From NCBI RefSeq assembly GCF_025517535.1, contig NZ_JAOPKC010000002.1, positions 62,001 to 126,000 on the forward strand: a stretch of 64,000 nt of DNA. Direction: 5' to 3'. This document shows positions 1 through 9,241 of this stretch, piece after piece. Numbering within the stretch: position 1 is the first letter of the stretch; each line of letters opens with the position of its first letter. This stretch comes from Halapricum hydrolyticum. Its GTDB lineage: Archaea > Halobacteriota > Halobacteria > Halobacteriales > Haloarculaceae. The notes beneath the pieces are model-generated. The model worked only from the letters and a program-made list of their open reading frames with translations, was not told the origin of the DNA and searched no databases. Both the position numbers and the translations under genes were made by a program.

Positions 1-665
1 TCGACGGCCCACTCGTAGACCTCGGCGCAGTCGTCCGGGAGTTCCACCAGGTGGTCTTCCAGGTCGGCCTGGAGTGTCTCCTGGGCGATCCGTGCGACGC
101 GGGCTCGCCCCTCGCGGTCGACGTCGAGCGAGACCTCGAAATCCTCGTATTCGGCGTCGTTGACGGCGTCGCGCATGTCACCGTCGAGCAACGCTTCGAT
201 CACGATCCGCGTCAGATACTCCGCCCGGTCGACCATCGCCCGGGGATCGGCGGGTTCGTCCGCCCACTCGGCCGGATCCGCCGGCGCGCGATAGCTATCG
301 TCGCCGACAGCGTTTTCGACCCGGCTGGCCCAGGTACTGCCCGCGACCGGGTCGGTCCCGTCGGCGCGACGCTGGGCGCGCCGGTAGAGATAGCCCAGCG
401 TCAACTCGGCGGGCAACAGCAGCTTGGTGTCGTACTCGAACGTCACCGATTCGACGTCGAACTCCCTTGCGAGTGCCGACTCGACGAGCGTGAACACGTC
501 CTCGACCATCGCCTCGGTCCGGTCGTCGACCGTCGATTTCAGTCGCACGCTCGCGAGGTCGAACGCGCCGGTGTGGCTGTAGTAGCCGAAGACGGCTCGC
601 ACGGCCGTCGGCAGGGTCGAACGGCGGGCGAGCCAGCCCGAAGTCGCGCGAAGTGGTCCTGTCAT
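1..665 (-). CDS. Hypothetical protein, C-terminus cut by window edge
   Basis: A leftward reading frame is open from an ATG at 663-665 to the window edge with no stop, giving about 221 residues that begin MTGPLRATSGWLARR. The visible part is mostly charged and soluble-looking, with many Asp/Glu residues as in haloarchaeal cytosolic proteins, and no signal peptide or strong membrane segment. I do not recognise the family. The ATG choice is supported by the non-coding look of the sequence upstream and by the divergent gene starting at 742, which leaves a 76-base intergenic region for two promoters. The opposite strand is also open here, but that frame has the Arg-rich composition of a shadow. 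Confidence 0.6.
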   Translation of the reverse strand, partial: MTGPLRATSGWLARRSTLPTAVRAVFGYYSHTGAFDLASVRLKSTVDDRTEAMVEDVFTLVESALAREFDVESVTFEYDTKLLLPAELTLGYLYRRAQRRADGTDPVAGSTWASRVENAVGDDSYRAPADPAEWADEPADPRAMVDRAEYLTRIVIEALLDGDMRDAVNDAEYEDFEVSLDVDREGRARVARIAQETLQADLEDHLVELPDDCAEVYEWAV

Positions 666-741
666 AGGTGGGGCGATCGCGTTGGGGACACTCCTCCCGG
701 CCCGATAAAGACGCTTGTCCTTTCGTCCAGTATGCCTAGAC

Positions 742-2070
742 ATGGACCAGCTGAGCGCGTTGCTCGCGAGCCGGGAGCGCGACGTGATCGTCGGCTGGAC
801 CGCCGTCGCCGTGCTCGCGCTGACGGCCGTCGAGACACTTCTCGACGGGGCGTTCAACTGGACGTTCATCGCGCTCGTCGTCGCTGTGGTGGTTTTGACT
901 CCCGCCATCGTTTTCCGCGATCGACGGGCGATGCCGCCCTGGGAACTGATCGTGCTCGTGCTTGCGCCGATCCTCTGGCAAGCGCTGCTGGGCCAGACGT
1001 TCCGGACGGAGATTCCCGCGTACCTGGCCGTGGCTGCGCTCGCGCTGCTTGTCATCACCGAACTACATCAGTTCACGTCGGTCCGGATGAACCGCCCGTT
1101 CGCGATCGTGCTGGTCGTGCTGACGACGCTTGCGGTTGCCGGCGTGTGGAACGCCCTCCAGTGGGCCGCGGACGTGTTCTTCGAGACGACGTTCGTGCTC
1201 GACGGGCGCAGCCAGGACGCGATCAACGCCGACGTGATGTTCGAGTTCGTCTCCGCCGGCTGTGCCGGGATCGGCGCGGGCGTGCTGTTCGACCTGTTCG
1301 TTCGGTCGTGGGACGACGACCTGTCCGACCGAACGTACGTCCCACCGGACCCGAAAGGTGATCCGACGGCTGGAGACGATCTCGCATCCGGAACACGTGA
1401 CGCGCCCGACTCGCGAACGTTGCGCGATCGGGTTTCGATCAGCCCGCGCCGACAGCGCCAGGCCAGCCGTGGTATGCAACTGCTGCTCGTCGTAATCCTG
1501 CTTGGAGGGCTGTACGCACGCGATCTGGCGGTGATTGCCAACGCAGCAGTCATGCTCGCGATCACGTTCGTCCCGGCAATCCTGCGGCGCGAATACGACC
1601 TCGCGATGGACGCCGGGCTGGTCCTCTGGATCACCGCCGCAGTGTCCCTGCACGCGCTGGGCTCGACCGGACTCTACTCTCAGATCCCGCTGTTCGACCG
1701 TTTCACACACGCGCTATCGGCCACGGTCGTCGCCGCTGGCGGCTACGCCGTCTTCCGGGCGATCCACGTCTACGTCGAGCGCGTCTATATCCCGCCGAAG
1801 CTGATGGCTGCGTTCATCCTGCTGTTCGTGTTCGCCGCCGGCGTCGTCTGGGAGATTCTCGAATTCGCACTCGATCGGAGCGCCGCTGCACTGGGGATCC
1901 AGGCCGTGCTCATCCAGTACGGGATCGACGATACGATCGGCGACCTCCTGTTCAACGCGCTCGGCGCGCTCGTCGTCACGATCTGGGGAACGGTCTACCT
2001 GACCGATCTCTCGGAGTCGGTCGCCGACCGGGCCGTGGCGTGGTTCGGAACGGACGGCCACCCGAAGTGA
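742..2070 (+). CDS. Polytopic membrane protein with two membrane blocks
   Basis: 442 residues from ATG 742 (an upstream TTG is possible but the ATG fits better). There are about ten to twelve hydrophobic segments in two blocks, separated by a charged, Arg/Asp-rich cytosolic linker at roughly residues 200-245. The C-terminal block carries a pattern known from YjdF/DUF2238-like integral membrane proteins: an acidic plus histidine motif (DRFTHALSA), a WEILEFALD motif and a DTIGDLLFNALGA motif, in that order. No enzymatic function is established for that family. The next gene, a TrkA-type channel, starts 50 bases after the stop on the same strand, so the two may be co-transcribed. The family assignment is by motif order only. 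Confidence 0.7.
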   Translation: MDQLSALLASRERDVIVGWTAVAVLALTAVETLLDGAFNWTFIALVVAVVVLTPAIVFRDRRAMPPWELIVLVLAPILWQALLGQTFRTEIPAYLAVAALALLVITELHQFTSVRMNRPFAIVLVVLTTLAVAGVWNALQWAADVFFETTFVLDGRSQDAINADVMFEFVSAGCAGIGAGVLFDLFVRSWDDDLSDRTYVPPDPKGDPTAGDDLASGTRDAPDSRTLRDRVSISPRRQRQASRGMQLLLVVILLGGLYARDLAVIANAAVMLAITFVPAILRREYDLAMDAGLVLWITAAVSLHALGSTGLYSQIPLFDRFTHALSATVVAAGGYAVFRAIHVYVERVYIPPKLMAAFILLFVFAAGVVWEILEFALDRSAAALGIQAVLIQYGIDDTIGDLLFNALGALVVTIWGTVYLTDLSESVADRAVAWFGTDGHPK

Positions 2071-2120
2071 TCGGTCTTCCTGACATAACTGGTATTGCCC
2101 TTCGGTACGCGCCAGAAACC

Positions 2121-3740
2121 ATGAAGCGATGGCAGCGTCGGGCGGCACAGACCGTCGCCGCGGTCGCCGTGCTGGTCGTGCTCGCCTCGATCGTCTATCA
2201 CTACACGCTGGTCGCCATCGAGGGGCGGGCACCCTCGTACTTTCAGTCAACCCAGGTCGTCGTCGAGATCTTCACCGGGACGGGCTTCGGATCGGACTCG
2301 CCCTGGGAGACTCCTTTTGCGAACCTGCTGGTCATCGTGCTCGATCTCTCGACGTTCCTGCTGCTGTTCGTCGTCCTGCCGTACGTCTTTCAGCCGATCC
2401 TGGAGGAGCGACTGACGCCGACGCCGCCCCGGACGACGGAGAGCACCGAGCACGTCGTCATCGCTGGCGATCAGACCGCCCAGACCGATCGACTGCTCGA
2501 GGAGTTCCGGGCCAGGGGCGTCCCGTACGTGCTCGTCGTGGCGGACGCAGACGTTGCACTCGACCGGGATGACAGCGGCGTCAGCGTCGTGCACGGCGAT
2601 CCGACGACGGCGGACGCGCTCGATCGGGCGAACGTCGACGAGGCGAGAGCGGCGATCGTCAACACGGCCAGTGAGGACGTGGCCAACTGCGTCCTGGCGA
2701 TTCGGGAACTGACGACAGACACGCAGGTCGTCGCGCAGGTCAGGGACCCGTCGCTGCGCAATCCCCTCCAGTACGCTGGCGCGGACACGATTCTCATGCC
2801 GCGTCGGCTGCTGGCCAACCGGCTGGCCGGCCGGGTCCGGTCACTGTTCGATCCCCGGATCAGCGACGTGCTGTCGATCTCTTCGGAGTTCGCTATCGTC
2901 GAGACGACGATCACCGAGGACAACCCGTTCTGTGGCTTGACGCTCGAAGCGGCCGGGCTCGACGACGAGTCCGACGTGACCGCGATCGGTCTCTGGGACG
3001 ACGGCGAGTTCGTCGCTGCTCCACCGACCGACACAGTGCTCGAAGAGAACGCGTCGGTTCTAGTGGCTGGCCCGGAAGAGCGACTGAAGGACTTGGAGAC
3101 GCGCCTGCCGGACGCCCCGTCGACCGACGGTCGAGTCGTCATCGCCGGGGCCGGGGAGGTCGGATCGACCGTCCGGAGGCGGCTCGAAGACGCCGGCATC
3201 GATTGCACGCTCGTCGATCTCGTCGATCGCGAGGGCATCGATGTCCAGGGGGACGCGACCGACGAGCGCGTGCTGCGCGAGGTAAATCTCGAAGACGCGT
3301 CCGTATACGTGGTCGCGATCGGCGACAACGCCGAGGCGATCCTCTCGATCCTGCTGGCTCGCAACCTGGCACGCGACATCGAGATCGTCGCGCGCGTCAA
3401 CGACTCGGACGTCCAGTCGAAGGCACGCCGGGCCGGGGCGAACTACGTGCTCAGCCTGCCCGACATCAGCGCCCGGCTGATCGCGATGAACGTGCTCCGG
3501 GAGGACCTCCTCTCGTACGATCGGCAGGTCCAGATCCTCCGGATCGACGGGGATCGGCTCGCGGGCCTGACGCTTCGCGAGACGCCGATCAGCACGACCG
3601 ACGCCGTCCTCGTCGCCGTCGAACGAGACGGACAGCTCCTGACCGACTTCGATCCCGACTTCGAGATCGACCCCGACGACCGGTTGCTGATCGCCGGCAG
3701 CGACGACGCGCTCGACGCGTTTGCGACGGCGATGCCGTGA
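2121..3740 (+). CDS. Two-helix ion channel with tandem RCK/TrkA domains
   Basis: 539 residues from ATG 2121. The N-terminus has two membrane helices (about residues 10-32 and 67-90) around a pore-like loop with TGTGFGSD (about 52-59), where GFG takes the place of the usual potassium filter GYG. Two RCK/TrkA-N plus TrkA-C modules follow. The first Rossmann motif is degenerate (GDQTAQ), while the second is a proper GAGEVGS that should bind a nucleotide. This is the layout of MthK-like ligand-gated potassium channels at the inner membrane, important in a cytoplasm with molar KCl. A GTG at 2040 would extend the protein into the upstream gene; I prefer the ATG because it places the first helix near the N-terminus. 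Confidence 0.82.
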   Translation: MKRWQRRAAQTVAAVAVLVVLASIVYHYTLVAIEGRAPSYFQSTQVVVEIFTGTGFGSDSPWETPFANLLVIVLDLSTFLLLFVVLPYVFQPILEERLTPTPPRTTESTEHVVIAGDQTAQTDRLLEEFRARGVPYVLVVADADVALDRDDSGVSVVHGDPTTADALDRANVDEARAAIVNTASEDVANCVLAIRELTTDTQVVAQVRDPSLRNPLQYAGADTILMPRRLLANRLAGRVRSLFDPRISDVLSISSEFAIVETTITEDNPFCGLTLEAAGLDDESDVTAIGLWDDGEFVAAPPTDTVLEENASVLVAGPEERLKDLETRLPDAPSTDGRVVIAGAGEVGSTVRRRLEDAGIDCTLVDLVDREGIDVQGDATDERVLREVNLEDASVYVVAIGDNAEAILSILLARNLARDIEIVARVNDSDVQSKARRAGANYVLSLPDISARLIAMNVLREDLLSYDRQVQILRIDGDRLAGLTLRETPISTTDAVLVAVERDGQLLTDFDPDFEIDPDDRLLIAGSDDALDAFATAMP

Positions 3741-3831
3741 TGATCCCGGTCGGGAAGGCAACTGGCGAGAGTCGATCTGCGCATACGGTCGATCCGGAAT
3801 TGACTTACAGCGACCGGACCGAAAGCCGCGT

Positions 3832-3981
3832 ATGACCGATTCAGACGCCGCCATCGAGCAGTTCCTGGACGCCGTTGACGCCGCGTTCGAAGAGTACGAC
3901 CAGGGATACGCCGACGCCGACGCGACGCTGCGGGTCGTCCGTACGCACGTCGACGACCTTCGGGACGCCGTCGACTCCTGA
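3832..3981 (+). CDS. Small acidic hypothetical protein (49 aa)
   Basis: A 49-residue protein from ATG 3832 to TGA 3981, beginning MTDSDAAIEQFLDAVD. It is very acidic and predicted to be almost entirely helical, with heptad-like hydrophobic spacing. A TATA-like stretch (gacttacag, near 3802) lies about 30 bases upstream, consistent with a nearly leaderless transcript. I do not recognise a family; haloarchaea carry many such short acidic proteins. The frame is open further upstream to 3721, but that part looks non-coding. Confidence 0.55.
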   Translation: MTDSDAAIEQFLDAVDAAFEEYDQGYADADATLRVVRTHVDDLRDAVDS

Positions 3982-4060
3982 CCGTGCCCGTCTGCGACGA
4001 CCGTCGGGACGCTGTCGACTCCTGGACCCGCTGTTGTGCCCCGTCGTGGCGGCCACGCAG

Positions 4061-5260
4061 TCACGGATTCAGCCAGGCGAGCCAGCCGTTGGGGGTCGAC
4101 GTCCCGGACCCGCGCGACCCCCGTCTGCCGTAGAGCACCACGCCGTCGTCGACTGTCGTGAGTCCGTTCGCCAGGACCGTTCCGTCGTCTCGCGAGTCCG
4201 GATAGTAGCCGGCCCATCGCATGGATCCGTCCGGCTCGGTCGCCGCCAGCCACGTGCGATCGCCGGTGTGGCCGACGAGTACCGGTCCCCCGGCGTCGAC
4301 GACCCACCCGACGGAGAGGTTCTTCGGCCCGTCGCTGTAGTTGGGGTCGAACACGCGCGTCCACTTGATTTCTCCTTCCGGCCCCAGCGACAGGAGCACG
4401 AGATGGTTGTCACCCAGTCCGAAGTGCACCGTCCGGGCGACAGCGTAAGTTCCGGTCGATCCGGAGACGACGGACGCCACGCTGTAGGACTCGTCGTCGA
4501 ACGTCACCGTTCGCCGCCAGGTTTCGGTCCCGTCGCCACCGTATCTGACGAACCACGTCTCGTCGTCTTTGTCGCCGCCAGCCAGGACACCGTCACTGAC
4601 GGGTGTGACCGCACTGAATCGATAGTCGGTCCCCGTTTCCCCGACGGTTCGCTCCCAGGGAATCGTGCCGTCGAGATCGAACCGGCGACAGACCGCCGTC
4701 GAGTTCGAGTCGTCCCCGCCCCTGTGCACTCCCGCGGCTAGCAGCGAGTCGCCGTCGACAGTGACCGTCGAGTACGTGAGTCCGCTGTCGGCGTCGACTT
4801 CGAAGTCGGTCCCGGAGACACCCCGGAGCCACGAGGTCCACGATTCCTGCCACCATCCTTCGACGACGATCGTCGCCTCGCCGACCCGTTCCACGGACTG
4901 TACGTCGTTCGACGGGAGCGATTCGAGCGTCCGATCGGACGCCCGCTCTCCCCCCGGACCGATCGTCACGAGTTGGGGTGCTTCGAGAGCACCCTCCGAT
5001 CGCTCGTACAGCAGCGCCGTCAGCCCGGTCGGCCGCTCGGCGACGTCGACAACCCCCTGCTCTCGCTCCGATTCGTCGGTCCGCTCGCGTTCGAACTGCG
5101 GCGGGTCGGCCGCGTCGTCGGGGACGGCCTCGAAACCCAGCGGTTCGGGAGCGGCGGAGGGGGACGCCGTCCCGCCGCCGGGACTGCCGAGACAGCCGGC
5201 CAGGAGCCCGCCCCCGGCAACTGTAAGGAACGCTCGTCTGGAGGGTGTGTGCATGCACAT
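4061..5260 (-). CDS. Tat lipoprotein with beta-propeller-like repeats (paralogue 1)
   Basis: 399 residues from ATG 5260; ATG 5254 (MHTPSRRAF) is an alternative. The N-terminus has a twin-arginine signal (PSRRAFLTVAGGG) followed by a lipobox LLAGC, so the mature protein should be a lipid-anchored surface protein exported folded. The rest contains repeated modules ending in phrases such as GDRTWLAATEPDGSMRW and WERTVGETGTDYRF, typical of PQQ/kelch-like beta-propellers with one blade per 50-60 residues. Ligand and function are unknown. The next gene upstream (5306-6514) encodes a clear paralogue in the same orientation, so this is a tandem duplication. A TATA-like ATTTATTTT (about 5277-5285) sits the right distance for leaderless transcription from 5260. 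Confidence 0.8.
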   Translation of the reverse strand: MCMHTPSRRAFLTVAGGGLLAGCLGSPGGGTASPSAAPEPLGFEAVPDDAADPPQFERERTDESEREQGVVDVAERPTGLTALLYERSEGALEAPQLVTIGPGGERASDRTLESLPSNDVQSVERVGEATIVVEGWWQESWTSWLRGVSGTDFEVDADSGLTYSTVTVDGDSLLAAGVHRGGDDSNSTAVCRRFDLDGTIPWERTVGETGTDYRFSAVTPVSDGVLAGGDKDDETWFVRYGGDGTETWRRTVTFDDESYSVASVVSGSTGTYAVARTVHFGLGDNHLVLLSLGPEGEIKWTRVFDPNYSDGPKNLSVGWVVDAGGPVLVGHTGDRTWLAATEPDGSMRWAGYYPDSRDDGTVLANGLTTVDDGVVLYGRRGSRGSGTSTPNGWLAWLNP

Positions 5261-5305
5261 TAGTACCAACAATGCGAAAATAAATTTTGGGCCTATATGG
5301 GGCAG

Positions 5306-6514
5306 TTACGGTTCGAACCAGGCGAGCCAGGGCGTCTCCTCCTGATGGGTGCCGGTGCTGCCGTACAGCGAGAGTCGCCCGTCGGCCGCCGCGAGCCCGA
5401 GCGATCTGACGATCCGATCCCCGCGGGATTCGGGGTAGTAACCGGCCCACCGCATGGATCCGTCCGGCTCGGTCGCGGCCAGCCAGACCCGATCGCCGGT
5501 GTGGCCGACGAGTACCGGCCCGCCAGCGTCGACGAACTCGCCACCGTACAGCTCCATCGGTCCCTCCGTGTACTCCTCGAAGTTCGGATCGAAGACGCGC
5601 GCCCATTCGACGGATCCCTCGGCACCGAGCGAAAGCAACATCAGGTGGTTGTTGCCCTGTGCGAACTGGTTCGTCTGGGCTACCGCGTACGTGCCTGTCG
5701 GTCCGGCAGTGAGCTGTCTGACGATGTAGGCTTCTTTGCCGTGGGTGATCGTTCGTCGCCAGGATTCCTCGCCGTCGGCGTAGGAGACGAGCCATATATC
5801 GCCGCCGTTCGATCCGCCTGCAAGCACGCCCTCGGAAGTAGTCGTGACCGACCAGAACCGTCGATCCGTTCCCGCTTCCTCGTCGGTCTGCTCCCACGTA
5901 ATCGACCCGCCAGGGCCGATTCGGTGACAGACGGCACCCAGATCACCCGAACTGCCCTCGTACCAGAGCGTCCCCGCTCCGAGGAGTGAGTCACCGTCGA
6001 CGGTCACTCCGGCGTAGACGGTCCGCCAGTCGGCATCGAACGCGAACTCGGAGTCGACACCGCGGAACCACGACGCTTCCCGGTCGTCCTGTTCTCGTCG
6101 TCCGCCCACGACGAGTCGCTCTCCAGGCTGTTCCAGATGCCAGACCCTGTTCGACGGGACCGCGTCCAGCGTCCGAGAACCGACCACCTCTCCGTTCGGC
6201 GAGAGTTCCCTCAGTTCGGGCGTCTCGTAGCCGTCCTGCGAACGGCCGTACACGAGCGTCGTCCATCCACTCTGCCGGTCGACGACATCGATAATTCCCC
6301 GGGCGACGTCCGATTCGTAGACCCGTTCCCCCTGGAAGGAGGGCGGGTCGGCCACGTCGTTGGGGACGGCCTCGAAGCCCAGCGGATCGGGGCCCTCGAA
6401 AGGATACTCCGTCTCTGAGTCGCCCGATTCTCGTCGACCCGGAGCGGCCAGACACCCCGCAGAGAGGATGCTGCCGGCCGCCGCGACGAACGCGCGACGC
6501 GAGGACCGTGTCAT
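5306..6514 (-). CDS. Tat lipoprotein with beta-propeller-like repeats (paralogue 2)
   Basis: 402 residues from ATG 6514, beginning MTRSSRRAFVAAAGSI with a twin-arginine signal and a lipobox SAGC. It matches the downstream neighbour along its whole length: both have DPLGFEAVPxDxADPP after the linker, GDSLL-G blocks, LAGG in the centre, and a C-terminal GDRxWLAATEPDGSMRWAGYYP stretch ending in W-L-A-W. It is therefore a paralogous propeller-type surface lipoprotein. A GTG at 6532 would add six residues ahead of the Tat motif. A perfect 10-base palindrome (ATGTGCACAT, 6525-6534) lies just upstream. No enzyme motif is visible; a binding or structural role at the cell surface is inference only. 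Confidence 0.8.
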   Translation of the reverse strand: MTRSSRRAFVAAAGSILSAGCLAAPGRRESGDSETEYPFEGPDPLGFEAVPNDVADPPSFQGERVYESDVARGIIDVVDRQSGWTTLVYGRSQDGYETPELRELSPNGEVVGSRTLDAVPSNRVWHLEQPGERLVVGGRREQDDREASWFRGVDSEFAFDADWRTVYAGVTVDGDSLLGAGTLWYEGSSGDLGAVCHRIGPGGSITWEQTDEEAGTDRRFWSVTTTSEGVLAGGSNGGDIWLVSYADGEESWRRTITHGKEAYIVRQLTAGPTGTYAVAQTNQFAQGNNHLMLLSLGAEGSVEWARVFDPNFEEYTEGPMELYGGEFVDAGGPVLVGHTGDRVWLAATEPDGSMRWAGYYPESRGDRIVRSLGLAAADGRLSLYGSTGTHQEETPWLAWFEP

Positions 6515-6639
6515 AGTGTGATATATGTGCACATGTTTCTTAGTATCTATGGTGGTGGAGGGCCAGACTCGCAGTCACTACCAGAGCCAGCCATCCGGAA
6601 ACACGCTTCTTAAACAGTCTCGACCGTTAAGACGGTCCA

Positions 6640-7686
6640 ATGAGCCAGGAACGGACCGAGGGCGATCTCCGCAATACCGGCCTCTCTCTCAAACACGACC
6701 GCGAGTGGGACTACGAACTCGACCGCATCGTCTCGGAAGTCAAAGAGCGCGGCGCGACCTCTGTCGGGCTACAGTTCCCCGAGGGGCTCAAGCGCCGCGG
6801 CCCCGCCGTCGTCGACGACCTCCGGTCGGAGCTTCCAGACGACGTGAGCGTACTGCTGTCGGGGGAACACTGCTACGGTGCCTGTGATCTGGACACCGAC
6901 CTCATGCGTCGGACGGACGTGTTCGTCCACTTCGGCCACTCCCCGATGAAAGAGTCCGAGAAGATCATCTACGTTCCGCTGTTCTCGAACGTGGACGTCT
7001 TCCCCATCATGGAGCAAGCGTTCGATGAGAAACTCGATCCGCCGGGAGAAGACGAGGACGTCGGTCTCGTGACGACCGCCCAGCACATGAACAAGTTCGA
7101 CGAGATGCGCGAGTGGCTCGAAGATCGGGGGTACACGGTCCACACGCGCCGGGGCGACGAGCGCCTGACTCACGAGGGGCAGGTCCTGGGCTGTAACTAC
7201 GCCAGCGCGGACGTCGACGCCGACCAGATCCTGTACGTCGGCGGCGGGAAGTTCCACCCGCTGGGACTGGCGATGGAACACCCCGAGAAGACGGTCGTCA
7301 TCGCCGACCCGGTGAACAACTCGCTCGATCTGGCCGACTCCGAGCAGTTCATGAAACAGCGCTACGCAGCCGTTCACAGGGCGATGGACGCCGACACGTG
7401 GGGAGTCATCTTCTCGACGAAGATCGGGCAGGGCCGCTGGGAGACGGCACAGGAAATCGTCGAGAGCAACGACGACGCCTACATGATCACGATGGACGAG
7501 GTCACGCCCGACCGACTGACGAACTTCGGGCTCGACGCCTACGTCAACACGGCCTGCCCCCGGATCACGACCGACGACGGCCCGCAGTTCAAACAGCCGA
7601 TCCTCACCCCTCAGGAGTACCGGATCGCCGTCGGCGACGAGTCTCTCGAAGACCTGGAGTTCGACACGTTCCACGGCACCTGGTAA
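6640..7686 (+). CDS. dph2: Diphthamide biosynthesis protein Dph2
   Basis: 348 residues. This radical-SAM-like enzyme transfers the 3-amino-3-carboxypropyl group of S-adenosylmethionine to the histidine of translation elongation factor 2, the first step of diphthamide synthesis. The three family cysteines that hold the unusual 4Fe-4S cluster are visible in context: EHCYGACDL (near residue 82), VLGCNYASAD, and NTACPRITTDD near the C-terminus. Archaeal Dph2 works as a homodimer, and the length is normal. The gene stands alone on the plus strand, with the divergent lipoprotein pair to its left and a convergent membrane gene to its right. A TATA-like ACGCTTCTTAAAC region lies about 30 bases upstream of the ATG. 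Confidence 0.95.
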   Translation: MSQERTEGDLRNTGLSLKHDREWDYELDRIVSEVKERGATSVGLQFPEGLKRRGPAVVDDLRSELPDDVSVLLSGEHCYGACDLDTDLMRRTDVFVHFGHSPMKESEKIIYVPLFSNVDVFPIMEQAFDEKLDPPGEDEDVGLVTTAQHMNKFDEMREWLEDRGYTVHTRRGDERLTHEGQVLGCNYASADVDADQILYVGGGKFHPLGLAMEHPEKTVVIADPVNNSLDLADSEQFMKQRYAAVHRAMDADTWGVIFSTKIGQGRWETAQEIVESNDDAYMITMDEVTPDRLTNFGLDAYVNTACPRITTDDGPQFKQPILTPQEYRIAVGDESLEDLEFDTFHGTW

Positions 7687-7838
7687 TACTTCCGGCGATA
7701 CGCCCGGAACGATATTCGTCGGGGTGAATGGATATTGATCGTCCACATGACGCGAAACTGGGCAGTGCGAGCCGTGTGAGACGAGACCGAACGGTTCCAG
7801 CAGTATCCCGCTGTCTCATAGTGACCCCGTCCAATCTT

Positions 7839-8258
7839 TCACGCGATACTGTCGGCGATACCGGCGGCACCGGGAATCCGGGGGTTCTTGCCCTGAAAGG
7901 TCCGGACAAGCAGGTAGACCCAGGTGGCAACCGCGGCCACCCAGACGGTCAAGCTCGCGAGCGCGAGGGTCATCGACAGGAAGCCGAAAGCCAGCCCACC
8001 ACGATCGCTCATGAACAGCCCGCTCTGGAAGAAACTGAGAACGAACGTGGCGATAGTGTATCCACCGAAAATTACGATACTCTGGCTGGCGTGGAACCGA
8101 ACGTGGTCGTTGTCGGATTCGAGGAAATAGAAGACGATCCCGGTGAGCCAGCCTAACGCGTAGGCGAGAGCCGCTGCGACGTTCTCCTCGAGGCCCGTGC
8201 TCGTGACGTGATCTGGTTCGGAGGTCGCCTCGGGTCGGACAGCCGGTGTTGAATCCAT
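7839..8258 (-). CDS. Small membrane protein, DUF4870/Tic20-like
   Basis: 139 residues from ATG 8258 (MDSTPAVRPEATS). After a polar N-terminus come LEENVAAALAYALGWLTGI and then three to four hydrophobic helices, with the motif HVRFHASQSIVIFG between the first two. That motif and helix layout are typical of the DUF4870 (Tic20-like) family of small membrane proteins, whose function in prokaryotes is not known. The gene starts only five bases after the stop of the upstream lipoprotein gene (8264-9241), so the two form a likely two-gene operon. An upstream in-frame start (8273) would overlap the lipoprotein gene and adds nothing recognisable. Confidence 0.8.
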   Translation of the reverse strand: MDSTPAVRPEATSEPDHVTSTGLEENVAAALAYALGWLTGIVFYFLESDNDHVRFHASQSIVIFGGYTIATFVLSFFQSGLFMSDRGGLAFGFLSMTLALASLTVWVAAVATWVYLLVRTFQGKNPRIPGAAGIADSIA

Positions 8259-8263
8259 GTGTC

Positions 8264-9241
8264 TCACTCCCACCTCGCGCGGATCTCGTTGTGCTCCAGC
8301 AGGACCGCAATGTCATCCAGCGTGACGTCGGAATTCGCGACATAGGGGAGCCAGCCGGTCGCGGTCGCGGTGGGGACAAGGACATTCTGCCAATCGTAGT
8401 AGCCCTGCTCCTGGGTGAAATCGACCATATACGCACTCTCGCCCTCTTCGGGCGGGTCACCGACGATTTCGAAATCCCGATCTGATAAGTAATTAAACAG
8501 AACATTCTTGCGTTCGAGCTGGATTCCTGCGGCCAACACGTCGATGTGATCGTGATTCGGCGGAGCTACGTCGACATTTGCCGTCGAGTTCTCCGCAGCC
8601 ACCGTCAAAATGAGCCACTGGCTCGACCCCGCCGGGGTTGGTCGTATCGAATATTCACCCTCGTACGGGTTACCCGCACCCCCGTACTCGTGGATAGTTA
8701 CATCGAGGGTATCTTGTAACGAGGCTTGCATGGAGACGTCGAGTCCATCGTAATACGAGATCGCTTCGCCGAGGGAGGCCTGTGGCGGTGCGACCGCGAG
8801 TTCCCATTCGGTGAGGATGTCGGAGAACTGATCCACATCAGCGACGGCGAAGGTAATGTCACCGGTGGCCGGCGGGATAATGTCGAAGGTCTTCGTCTCC
8901 GACTGACCGGTCGGGATGTCCCAGACGACGTTCGTTCCCTGGACGCGCGTCCAGCCGGGATCTATGTTTGTTTCCCACCAGATTTCAGAACTTGTCTGGA
9001 TCGGTTCGTTTCCGGCTTCCATCGTGACGTCCAGGGAGTAATCGACACCCCATTCGAGTGCTGCCGTGGACGGTTCGACAGTGACGGAGAACTCTCCTTC
9101 CCCCGCCGTGTCGGTACCGTCACTGGTTTCTCGAGTGGTTCCGGTCTCCGTTGTCTGTACATCGGAATCGTTCGAGCCGCAACCGGCGAGAAACGTTAGC
9201 CCAGCTACTGTTCCGGTTGCGACGAAGGTTCTGCGTCTCAT
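8264..9241 (-). CDS. Tat lipoprotein of unknown function
   Basis: 325 residues beginning MRRRTFVATGTVAGLTFLAGC, a twin-arginine-like signal plus lipobox, so the protein should be lipid-anchored outside the membrane. An Asp/Ser/Thr-rich linker (about residues 25-50) leads into a beta-rich region with Trp-containing stretches (WWETNIDPGWTRVQG, VVWDIPTGQS) that looks like an immunoglobulin-like fold, followed by a second domain ending WEL..NEIRARWE. I cannot name the family. A TATA-like AAATAACC lies on the leftward strand just upstream of the ATG at 9241. The DUF4870 gene follows directly, suggesting a membrane-associated pair. Confidence 0.75.
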   Translation of the reverse strand: MRRRTFVATGTVAGLTFLAGCGSNDSDVQTTETGTTRETSDGTDTAGEGEFSVTVEPSTAALEWGVDYSLDVTMEAGNEPIQTSSEIWWETNIDPGWTRVQGTNVVWDIPTGQSETKTFDIIPPATGDITFAVADVDQFSDILTEWELAVAPPQASLGEAISYYDGLDVSMQASLQDTLDVTIHEYGGAGNPYEGEYSIRPTPAGSSQWLILTVAAENSTANVDVAPPNHDHIDVLAAGIQLERKNVLFNYLSDRDFEIVGDPPEEGESAYMVDFTQEQGYYDWQNVLVPTATATGWLPYVANSDVTLDDIAVLLEHNEIRARWE

